DNA of 64,000 nucleotides, from positions 620,001 through 684,000 of the forward strand of contig JAUIRK010000461.1 in NCBI GenBank assembly GCA_030549495.1. Direction: 5' to 3'. The first letter of the stretch is position 1, and each line of letters starts with the position of its first letter. The position numbers and the translations under genes were made by a program. This document shows positions 25,015 through 37,100 of the stretch, in pieces. This DNA comes from Nectonema munidae. Lineage: Eukaryota > Nematomorpha > Nectonematoida > Nectonematidae. The notes below the pieces were generated by a model, which worked only from the letters and a program-made list of their open reading frames with translations, made no database searches and was not told the DNA's origin.

Positions 25015-25400
25015 CATGGCTACTAGGATCGGACATTTATCCAATAGACATTTAGCCGACGCAAATTTGCCGAAATTAGTGAAAAAATTCTGAAAGATAA
25101 TACCAATGAAAAAAAAATTATCTTCAATGGAGAAAAATGTTTATTATCGATAGAAAAATTATAATCCAAATTGTAAAATATTTTGAAAACATACTAAAAA
25201 TTGTTTATGAAAATATAAAGCCTATCAAAAAAACAAAAAATTAAAAATTAATACTGTAAATAAATATAAATATATGTAATTTTTTACGATAAAAAGTGTG
25301 ACATAAGTGTAAGTACGCTACTATATTTTGGGCTAAATGTCCACTCGGTTAAATGTCCGTTTGCAAAATGTCTTCGTTCAAATGTCTGGGTACACCTATG
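25015..25400. mobile_element. Foldback MITE rich in GACATTTAGCC motifs
   Basis: The left end carries CGGACATTTATCC, TAGACATTTAGCCGACG and CAAATTTGCCG. The right end, inverted, carries CATAGGTGTACCCAGACATT, GACATTTTGCAAACGGAC and ACATTTAACCGAGTGGAC. The repeated short motif in opposite orientations makes long terminal inverted repeats around an AT-rich spacer. No target duplication is certain and the class is unknown. Confidence 0.55.
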
Positions 25401-26125
25401 GATTCAGTATCCCTGAATGGCTTTACAAGCGTTATATGCATAAATAGTTATTTACTCTATTTATCATCCTTGTACATTATCAACGTATCCTATTTTGAAA
25501 TCCTTCTCTTTGTTTTATCCATTTTTTAAAACGGTGTCAAAGTATTCATAACAGCTATCTTCATTTTTAATTTAATTTAATAAAATTTAATTAAATGCGT
25601 GTTTTGAAAACGCATCTTTTCTTTTTATACTTATGGTGACTACGTTTAAGTATTTCATAAAATATTGCTCTAAAAAGCTAAGACTAATTTATTGAAATAA
25701 AAAGGAACATTAGAAATGATATTATTCGAACATCATCTTAGATTTTAACTTTATTTTTCTGGCCATCAAATTGAAGAAGAAGAAAAAGAAGAAATTTTTA
25801 TTGAACATTGAATATTTAGAATAAAATCATCAGGAAGAATAATAAAAAAATGTTATATCTATTCGTTACAAGAGTAACATTTAGAATTCAAATAAGTTAT
25901 GTTGTAGTTAGAGATGATTTAGACAAGTATAGTACCTTTGAAACGTTTGATAGAGAAAGATTCAGTAGAGCTGTCCAAATTCGAGTTCTAAAACTCATAC
26001 ATTTTGTAATCTATAACTTGTTTGTAGTTCGAGAGCTTAAACGAAGGGGTAATCATATTTTCTTTAAACCTGATAGAAAATCTTTTTTTTCAATATTGTA
26101 GATTGCTTATCGAAGATCTCTGGTA
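25401..26125. other. Non-coding stretch
   Basis: An 83-codon open frame at 25850-26101 has no domain or splice support and is not called as a gene. Confidence 0.35.
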
Positions 26126-26129
26126 AATG

Positions 26130-27045
26130 GTGTACTGCAGTGACATCGAATTGAGAAGTATTTTTTTGAACTCTATTTCTTGTAGTAGTGGTAATACTGA
26201 TCTTTGATGACCAGATATATAAGTGCCATCAAACTAAAATTTTTTGCTCATATAACCTGCTTATTTATTGGTAACGCAGTCATCAGTAATTCTTCCACAT
26301 GGATTTTTAACTCAAATTACCTCTTCATTTATATTTGGCTTCACAAAATTGCAACGCTTATTTCTTTTAATTCCATTTTCTTCTCAATAATAATCTGTGA
26401 ATTGTTTTTCAAAGCAAGATCCAATGTTTACACATAAGGCGTCTTTCCTGCAGGAATCATTATTTGATCAATGTTTCTTTCTCTGAGAAACTTCTTCATG
26501 TCTTTAACAGGATATGTAATGGGTCAATCCCAAATAAAGACATATCACAAGTCAAAGTGTAAAATCAACGAAAAAAAATTTTTAGTTTTCATTTGAGTTT
26601 CTCCACGCATAAAGACTGATAGTAATCATTAGCAATCATGCTGGAAAGCTTGTGCATAAAAAATATGCTTAACCCAAAAAAATTTTGAACGATAAAATGC
26701 GTGCAGCAATTTCTTTATCCAATAGTCAGAAAAGTGATGTAGATCTTCTCAACAAATGTTTTACACGATGTAGGAAACCATCTACTCACAATTTGATGTA
26801 CTGAATGTTGAAGCTTCTATTTTAAATTGGGCAAGTATTTGAAGATTGGCTCTACGAACAACCAAACATTTTACAATGTAATTCTGAATTGCATCTTGCA
26901 ACTCTGGAAATATTGACTGCCTACCAGAGTCACATATGGCCTTTTTAAATTTGCTTTATTCATTTATCGATTTATTGACGGATATTTTTCCCTTCCATTT
27001 TCGAATTATTCGAAGATCCAGGATCTTCTCTTTAGAAAAAATTGT
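26130..27045 (-). pseudogene. pogo/Tigger-type DDE transposase relic
   Basis: Reading the minus strand from 27045 down, there is a CENP-B-like helix region (CDSGRQSIFPELQDAIQNYI at about 26934). The DDE_1 end follows: VKDMKKFLRERNIDQIMIPA, GKTPYV, a stop where the family has Gln, then TLDLALKNN (26500-26410). IPxGxTxxxQxxD is the hallmark around the third catalytic Asp. Multiple stops and a missing central part show it is dead. It is nearest in style to POGK-like proteins. Confidence 0.75.
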
Positions 27046-27074
27046 AAAGTTTTTACCAGTCGATTCCTATTTTA

Positions 27075-27261
<187 letters not shown>

Positions 27262-27890
27262 GAAACAAAGTTGAGGGTGAAGTATGAAATGAGCAAAGGA
27301 AAGGACTTAGTTGATGTTCCTAATTTCTGAAATCCTGGGATCACTTTTATTTCTCCTTAAAATGCATTTTATATCCTAATCTTGTTTTAATAATGTTTAT
27401 GAAATGATTATTATTATTAAAGCAATATTTAGTATGACAATGGAAGCTCTAATTTCCAAGCTCTTGCGCATAATATTCAGCTATATTGGTTAAGCCTACA
27501 AACTAGTAGGCCTTTTACCATTATTATCGGACATTCATCTGAGCAAAAGTTGATCTATGCCTTAGTTTCTAATTAGGAGTTATTCTATAAAGAAGACGGT
27601 ATATTTTCTGTTTGAATATTCACGCTTTGCATCGCAAAAACGTATTCTCAGGGGCAATTTAATCCATAAGAGTCACTTTTGTGTATGAAGAAACAAAATT
27701 CTTGTGTTTAATATTCCAAGTTTAATGAGCCAGATTTGTGAAGTGTGATAAGAATAACAAATATTTGCAAACAACTACTTCGTATTTTGACGTTGAATGA
27801 TGGAGTTTATTATTGTTCAAGTGAAAACAATATCTCAATTCATGTTTTAGATGTTGAAATAACTTGAAATAATCTTTTCCCGGCGAAGCA
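27262..27890. other. Region upstream of PDE exon 1
   Basis: No TATA box or initiator stands out. An in-frame TAA lies 21 bases upstream of the exon 1 ATG, which supports that ATG as the start unless a 5' exon splices in. Confidence 0.4.
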
Positions 27891-28146
27891 ATGAATGAAA
27901 AGATGAAAGACACTATCCAAAAGATGAAAACGACATCTGCCTTCTTAGAAAGGGGTTATGGCTTGTGTAAAGAAGAGGAAATGACTGAGGAATCAGTTTT
28001 TAACTGGCTGAAAGACAATCCTAAAAGCTTCTATACTTACTTGGAAAAGTATGGCGATATTTCGAGTATAAACATCTGGCTTGTTAATCACGGATACTCA
28101 AGCATCTACGATCACATTTGCAAAGAGCGCGATAGTTTTTCCTCAA
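27891..28146 (+). CDS. PDE exon 1: start codon and N-terminal segment
   Basis: Starts [20 protein letters not shown] and contains [18 protein letters not shown], which parallels the N-terminal ..FLDRHPELFEDYL.. of PDE11/PDE5. The donor CTCAA|GTAATT leaves phase 1. Confidence 0.8.
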
Positions 28147-31100
28147 GTAATTCAAATTATTTTCAATTTTTAAAACACAAAATTTTTGTTAAAAAGCATA
28201 TTTTTGAGACAAACTTCTAATATATGTAAATAAATTTTGAATATGTTGAAAAATGTATTATGTTTTCGATTTTTTGTTCCCTTTTCCAAAGAATTATTAT
28301 TAGGCTCTTTTTACTGTTAGTGATTAGATCTTTTTATTGCTGTCTGAAACTATGAAATGAAAAATTTATATTTTTGTTGAAATTTTTCCTAGAGAATAAT
28401 AAAAAAAAAGATTTAAACTTTGTAAAAATTTTATCAATCGAAAAATTTAAGCAAAAAGCTTAGAAGTATTTCTAGAGTGAAAAATTATAAATGGCAAAAA
28501 AAGTGTGGTCATGATCATTCTTCCATTGATTGCAATTTCAGCAATGATTTTTAGCGTACCATTTAAGGCTTTTAATTTCAATTTTAGAACCCTAAACCTG
28601 GATAAGTCAAAATTGAGCTATTTTTTCTCGAGTTTTTGATGAACAGCGGTCCCTCCCCCTGTTGTCCTAGCCTTGTCCTTTTAAAGAATAATAGTTCGGT
28701 AATGTTGCAGAAACTGTGCATGAACTGTCCAATCATTTTTTGAATAACTTTCCAGCAATGCAATAAGTGATGCAACTTGAATGGCAGCGCCATCAAATAC
28801 AAGAAATCTCATTATTTGATATCTCAAAAGTTATCTGATGACATTTTAATGACGATCATATGTAACAAGATAACTAATGGTGAGTCTCTGTGTTTTTTGC
28901 ACGGAATTTGAGTCAATATAGCACGTTTGTATGCTAGTATGTTAGTTAGATGATTTATTTAATCAATTAGTTAATTAGATCATTCAGTAGGAGTCAGTCA
29001 ATATTTATTTAATTGTATAACATAGCAAGCGTGGCCCGTAAAAAATTGAAAGTTAAATCCTTCTTATATATGTATAATGGACATATGGTAATATACTCCA
29101 CAGTGTTTTCCATACAAAATAAAAAAAACTTTTCATTTCGAAAAATCACAATTTTTAAATTAAGGCTTAGATGATGTCGCTTAGAATCGGCTACAATGGA
29201 AAATATGAAAACTATATTTTTTTTGTGTATCGATTTGAATTTCAATGGCGTATGTTATGTGCAAATTTTTTCTTTTGTCTAGTTGAGCGAATTACTCAAA
29301 TCACAAGATATTTATAAGGAGAATCCATATATGTTTTTAGTTGTGCTAAAGCAAATTAGTCCTTAATGCGAAACCAACATGTTAAAAGGTTTTTGAAGTC
29401 CGAACATTTCTTCAAACATTTTGTGTGTTAAGCGCTTAAATAGTTAAGAAATACCCGATATTCTTTTTAATTTTACATCTTAATAATATTACGATACATA
29501 ATACTGTCTATAATAAAAGTGATGAAAGGAAAAATTACTCGTTTCCTTAGATCTCTTTGCAGCCTACCTAGTACACAACTTTTGAATATAGCAAATTTAG
29601 AAAAGTTTCTGAAATGAAAAGCTTCAATAGAAAAACTACCTTCACAATTAAAGTTTCCTTGCTTATTGATCCGCCTTCTGCTTTCCCTATTCAAATTTGG
29701 AGACATGGAATTACGACCATGTAAAACTTAGAGAATAACTCATAGCTTTTATACGCAACCATGATTAGTTAGAGTTAAGTTCGGTTATGCAGATATAGCG
29801 TATATTGTCGTTGCTCCTTCTTGAATCTAGACTTGTAACACTGAGTATTCAAGCAGATAGTAAGACTTGACCATTGCAAATGTTGATATACTGTTAAATT
29901 ATAGTAAAGGAAAGAAATAAAGGATCTAGTTGTATCAGCATTGAGTAAAGTAAAATCTTGTGAATCTATGTGTGCTATGTAGTGTATTCTGTCATAATAA
30001 ATAACTATGATAAAATCATTTCTTTTGGAATAGCAAGTAGTGGCTTCTATACTGATGATTCAAGAAAATCAAGCTTGGAGTCTCGAAGATCCTCTGCTTT
30101 TTCTCTTTTGATGGCCTCTGATGTGCCATTTTCAAAAGCCTCTCTTCAAGAATTCGCCACCCCCATGCTCAACGTAAAAGAGTTAAATGAAGCGCATAAG
30201 CAAAAAGTTTTTCCTTTAAATGACTTCTGCGAAAAGACACCTGATTGGGTAAACCAATTTTAATCGTTCAAAACAAATTCCTTCATTTCTAGTAGATCTG
30301 GAGCAGTGATATATTTAACTAGAAGAGGAGGAGGTGTGTTTTAGGTCTTTTTCAAATAAACAATACAAAACATAAGCCCTAAAATTTCTAACATCCCTAA
30401 ATTTTTCCTCATTTGTGCAGGGAGAGATAAGATGTAAATGCGATTAAATTTGTATTAATTACCTTTATTCAAACAAACCATTTTTTCTAACTAAATAATT
30501 TCTATAGAAACTTATCTCTCATTTTATTCAAAGAATATGTGATTTTCTCATTGTACAATTATGGATAAAATCATGCAATTACGTTACTTGGTTAATCGAT
30601 ATCGTATTTTTCCAATTTTTTACGTTCAATGCATACCAGCTTATAGGAAACGTTTAGAGAGAGGGTGCAAAAAAAATAGGCGCCATTTGAAAGATTTGAT
30701 TTATTTCAAAATTTAGGACAAAAAGAAGAGGAGTGAGATGAAGGCGAAAAAGAGGTTTTCCTGCTTTGCCTCTCCAAATTCAATAGAGAGTAGCGAAGAA
30801 TACACGCACACTCCAGGGTCTCGTTTGGCACTGATAACTCCTCTTCACCAAACTCTGTGTGACGCGATGTTCGACGTTTGCGAGACCGTCGTGCTTGACG
30901 AAGACGCCATTTACAAAAGGCTCGCCCTAAACTGCCTCCTTTTGACGAAGTCAAACTCAGTAAAGTTGTATATCAAGGACGACAAGCAATTCGTTGTACT
31001 GCACTCTGTAGCAAACTTTGAAGCGAAGGACAACGCTAAATGGGTGAAAAAGTTAAAAAGTGTGAAGATAGAGCCATCTTTACTCCATCATACTCTCTCC

Positions 31101-34100
31101 TATGAAATAATATTTAACCTATCTTTTCCAAAAAGGGTAATATACTGGCTCCTCTTTTTATTTATCATACACCTTTTTTCAATCTAAGAGCTTAACGCCA
31201 TTAAAAATGATGTAACATATTTTGAGTTTATGAAAAAGCATAATGAAAACATATTCACACTATTTATTACATGCATTGATCATTTTATAACAAACTGAAA
31301 AAAACTACTACAAATAAAAGTTTCTTCTACAAATTATGAGGAAGAAGAAACAAACTGAAACATTTCAAATATAAAAAAATAAAAGAAAAAAAAATAAAAA
31401 AATATGACAGCGACGATTTGATGGCACACTCATGGAAGAGACGAGCAATGGTTGGTTGAAAAAACAACATCGAGATGTTCGATCTCAAAATTAAACTCAA
31501 CAGAATCATGAAATCAACACAAGTTGTAGATTAAGAACTGAAAGAAGTTTCCTAAATTCAGCGATTTCTTTCGATAAATTTCACTCAGAATTTATTTGGG
31601 CTGCAACTAATCATTATGCATATTGTTAATGTTGTCCAAGATGAATTAGTTGTACAAATAGTCTTTAATGAATGTCAAAAAATTTATTAAAGTTAATATT
31701 GGCTGAATTTACACTTTTTAACTGATGGTATAACGTAGCGTCAGTTTCTAAATCTTATAATATCCTGAGTATTAGTTACTTATAATTATCTAATTGATTT
31801 ACTTAATTACTTTGAATATCCCAACATATCCATAGTTCTGACTTTATAGGAATGCTCAAATCATAATTGAAGTTCAATTTTTTACATAACAGAGTTTAAT
31901 GAATAAAAACCTGCAGTGTATATTTAAGTAGATACAAGATTGCTATTAACTCAGGTAAGCTTTACATAAGAAGAATGTGAAACAAATTCATAAATTAACA
32001 ATAATATAATCAGCACGAAGCAAAGTCGATTAAGAAAAAAATTTCTACCAACACAAAAAGCGACTAATTACAAATTATTGTGGTTAGATTTGGACCTTTT
32101 GTTTTTGGGAAGTATTTTATGTCAAAAAAGTCAATAAAAATTGATATCAGACCGTATTTGTTGCTCTCTGACGCTTGAAACACTGGATAAATTATGATTG
32201 AGATTTTTTTGCGAGTATAGTTCATTGAAACAGTATACTGATCATCATTTATGGGTCGACCTAAAAAAATTTTCTAAAAAATTCTAAATCAAAAAAAAAT
32301 TGTACACTGAATTGCAAAGAAAAGAAACCCCTTTCTAAATTGAGTTTAAACACCAAAAAGAGTTAAATATAAATATATATTAATTGTATCGATCTATCTA
32401 TAAAGCTAAAAAGAGAAAAGCATTTCATAATAAAGTTCGCTTAAACAAAGCAAAAATTTGATTTCTTTTCAAAGACAAATTATTTTATTCAAAATTTTTC
32501 AAAATTTTGTCAAATACCCTTACACATATTAAATTTTTTTTTAAATATCCCGAAGAGAATTTTTTAAGTTACGAAACTTCCAAGCAACTTCAACTTCTGT
32601 GAAAGATTAATATGATTTATTTGCCAAAAAAGAACTCCCTGATCATAACCCTAAATATTCTAAAAATACTATAACAAATTAATAGAAGCTTCATAAAAGA
32701 GCTACAAAGCATCATTGAATATTTTTAAAAATTGGGATATAATGAGAGATTTCACTTGTATGCTCAGATCAACAAAATTGTTTTTCCAGCATCCACTTTA
32801 CAATAGCAAATTTGATGGTTGTGGAGAAGATTCAGTGCTAATGATGCCACTTATGAGAGAAGATGATGAATGCTTTGGTGCAATTCAAGTTTTCAAAACT
32901 TCTGGTTACCCCACACCGTCAATATCTTTAGAACAAGAAAAGGTATAACTAATACTACATATGTCGAATTTGCTTGTGTAAACCGAGATTTTCTTTATAA
33001 TACTCAAACATGACATGCCAATCATGTTTTATGATATAGTGGAGAGAAAACAAAAATGTATTCGTAAATCTATATCTGTCTTCAGAGGATGCGAATGATC
33101 AAGAGTGAGTGTGAATTTAGTAGTTCTGATACCCATAAATAAACTATCCACTTCAGCAAGGTTTTCTGTGTAATAAATATAAAAATAGAATATCTAAAAT
33201 ACAAAAATCTATTAAATCCTTTTGTCGTGATTTGCTAGTTAACTCTTCAATTAGGTATATATATATACTCGGCTATCACGCAATTTTCGAATCCTGTGAT
33301 CCTCAATTTTGATCTTGTGCTATCGTAGCCTAGTTTCCAAACAACCTTACTCACATCCCTCATCTTAAGATCAATCTATGCCTGACCTTTTTTAAGAGAG
33401 AGTGTTTTTTTGGAAAAATTATTGAACTGTATAATTTCAAAAAATTTGAATTTATGATAGATCTAAAAAAGATTTAATGGACATACATTTCCTCAGAAAA
33501 AAATAGCATATTTCTTTTTAAAAATTTTATTTATTGAACAAATATTCCACTTTACCACTTCACTTTATTTATCCATAAATGATGTAAAATGTTCTAAATA
33601 TGCTGCAAGGTCAAATAAATTTTGCTTTATAAATCGCTGATGAAATCTAATCAAATCATACACTCCATCGAAGTCGTTTAAAATTGCATTATGAATAAAT
33701 GAAGTTTCAAGTAATTGACCATTTAATATAACGGTTAATAAAGCTTTTAACCTACATTCTAATATTTGCTAGTTCCTACACTTATTCATATAAAGAAATT
33801 TTATATAAATGTTAATTCATTTTATCTCTATTAAAAACTCATCCTTGATATGTTACATATAATATATTATATATTACATCATAGATAGACCAACATACTT
33901 TCAGCATGTATAAACTGATCTACTCTTGTCATGACTCCCTTCATCTACTTACATAGCAATAGTCTACCTTAAAATGAAGTTTGGAGGACAGGACATTTAA
34001 AATTTTGACACAAACATTTCTATTCATAATAAAGAATTATTTAAATCAAATTTTTCTTAACTAATTCGCTATGTATAGACTTTTTTTAATAGTTTGACAT

Positions 34101-37100
34101 CTAATTGATATTACACTATATAGTAATTATGATTTACTTAGTTTAATTATATTGGAAACTAACTTGCTAATCAATAGGTTATCTAGTGCAGTTTTAATTT
34201 GTTTACATTGGTTATTGATTTGAAAATTAGCTATACTATATAATATGTAATGAAAAATACAGAAGTGAGATTTTATTTCTATAAATATTTTTGATATGTT
34301 ATATTTTTCCTATCGAGATGATTAAACCATATTTCACTTTGAAAGAAAAAAATTATTTTTCTATAAATATAAAAAATATCAGTTTTAATAAAAACTAAAA
34401 AAAAGTTCTTATATTTGTAGTTCTTCTATCTGCCTACCCGATTTATCCAAATGGGTCAAACTATTTGTCGGAGCACAAGGTTTTTAATCAGAAAAAGAAG
34501 GGCTATTTGATCTAGTCATCCTATCTCACTCTCTACATTAATGAAAGTTTATTTTTCGCTTGGAGAACTAACAAAATTAAAAAAGAAATAGTTTTAATAT
34601 CAAGTTCTAATTCAATAATCAAATTTTTTTTTAGTTAAAATATCTTACAGGCTTCATATTTATTTGTAAATTAATCCTCTCAGCGATTGGTCTAAATAAA
34701 TCTTTTCATTTTTTCAAGCGGTTAAATATATAAAAAATTGATACAATGTAATTTTTACATTGCACGACTGGCATTCATGAGATTATAGTCTAATTTACTT
34801 TATTCAGTGTTCTTTTTTCATTATTATTTTGAATAAGACATAATATCGAAAATGTCTAGTTGTCAAATGGATATTTGCTCAGTTAAATTATTCTAAAAAA
34901 AACATATATCCTGAATTTTTAAATTAGCCAGTTAGTTTATTATTTCTTTTATAGGTAAATAGATAAAAATATATTTTTATAAATTTAAATCTATATATGG
35001 TTGGTTGGAGATATCAAAGCACTTTCCGCCGTAAGGCTATATGCTCGCATTATGCTTGAGATGCACAGTTTTGTGATTTCGTTTTTAAGAGTCGGGCAAT
35101 GTTCCCACTAATTTTTTTGTTGTTTGTGCAAAAATAATATCATCTGGGCAAAAAATATTTAAACCAAAACAACTGCGCAATTTTTTAAAGAAATATTTAA
35201 TATTTAGTTATATCTTAAAATCTTATCAGGAAAAAATTATTTTATAAAGTTTATTATTTAACAATTAGTAGTAAAATTATTGAAAATGTACTCTAAAAAG
35301 TATTGGAAAAAACATAGAAAATAAATTTAAGAATTAATAAAATCAGGAATATCATTCACAAACTTTTGCACGTCTATCTTTTTTTTTCATTCCTTGTAAA
35401 CTTCATCCAAGTTGATTTGTTCTTCACCAATTAAAAACATTTTGATTCTCATTAAATCATTTAAGTCATCAAACTCATCATCTCCACGCTTGAAATTATT
35501 GTGAGATTGACGTATGATAGCAGCATTTCATTGATGAACTTCTTTTCAATTAAAATGGCTTTTCATCAATTCACGGATAGTGCAACATTACCGAAATTTT
35601 TTTTCGTGATTAATTGCTGCGCAAAAGTAAACTGCTGCGCAAATATAAAAAAAATCACTGTGCAATTGCGCTGCTGCGCAGCTTAGAGGGAACCTCGAAA
35701 GCCTTGGGGATCGAACCCCTGACCTTCAACTGTTAAGATAGGACAATAACAACCATTGATATATATAAAAAATATAATTTAAAAATAAATTAATTGACAT
35801 TTTTTAATAAAAATAAAAATAAAAAATTATTTTTATAAATTTAATATATTATGAAAATAATAAAGATATTATTTTTTAAATTTAATATTTTTTAAAAAAT
35901 TATACGAGGTTATAAATTACTTTTATAAAAGTATTATTATTTTGGATTATATTTTCTGATTTTATTATTTATTTAGTTAGTAAAAATTATTAATTTATAA
36001 GATTTGAATAGTTTTAAGCTTGCCCTCATAAGAAATAATCGAAAATTTATTGTAAGAGCAGAAGTTTCGCACCACTAAGTGTCGAATAGCCAAGTCTCAG
36101 CAAACCAAATTTGAATTTTGAATAACAAGTTGAGTATTTTTGCAAAAGATTGAAGATAGAATATAACTTTCTACAATTAAAATTTTTAATATGCCAAGCT
36201 CTCAAAATACATTTAGAAATATAAAAACTTATTGCATTTAATTTTAATTTCTCACAAATCGAATGGAACTATTGAAAAATTTACAGATAATGATGATTCA
36301 GTGAACTACACTATAATTCAGTAATAAAAGTTTTTTTATATTTTGTATCACTCTCCGCCTCTCAATCCTTAAGTTCTATCCAGTGATGTTCGTTGTTATA
36401 CATATTTCCAAAAATTTTACTACCTTCAATGTTTCTTGAATAAAAGGCCATGTATATTTTCTTCAAATATTGCACTTTTGATTTAGACATTTTAGTTTAT
36501 TTCCTATTTATAATATAGCTTATTCAACTATGGCAGTTTTACTTTCGTTACTTTATTCACTATCCAAAAAATTGATTTACAAAGAGGTTAGCCATTGCGA
36601 AATTCTAGAAAGAAGCACAGTAATATCGAAAATATTTCTCTCATATAAAATGAAAGGGGTTATAAATTATTATCCAGTAAGTGATATACAGGTATTTTTT
36701 CAAAGCATTTATTCCCAATTCTTCAGAATCTTCTAATCACACTTTTACTTTAATTTTTGGTTGATGTGAGTAAGGTTGGTTAGATACTGGGTTTCGATAA
36801 CTCCAAGTCTTGTGTTCGATTCCGCATAAAGTCTACTTTCCTCATAGTTCGATGGTCCCTTCTCGATGAAAACACCCCACGGTACCTTTACCTTTACTTT
36901 AGATATGCTCAATTAATGAAAAGATTTCTATTGAATCTAAACATATAAATTTAATATTTGAAATTCTCTTTTTTCAATTTTTTACTAATTTGAATGTCAA
37001 TGCTTAACAAAAATTATAGGATAACAAAATAACCTTACCAGATTTCTTCCTATTTAAGTCTTATATAGCTTTTATCAAATCACATAATGTTTTATACTAA

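Noticed and set aside
30706-30954. Arg/Ser-rich minus-strand open frame.
   Set aside because: It is the antisense shadow of PDE exon 3.
35697-35760. Possible functional tRNA gene (GGGGTTCGATCCCC on the minus strand).
   Set aside because: The acceptor and D arms do not close and the same sequence recurs at 46.6 kb as a SINE head.
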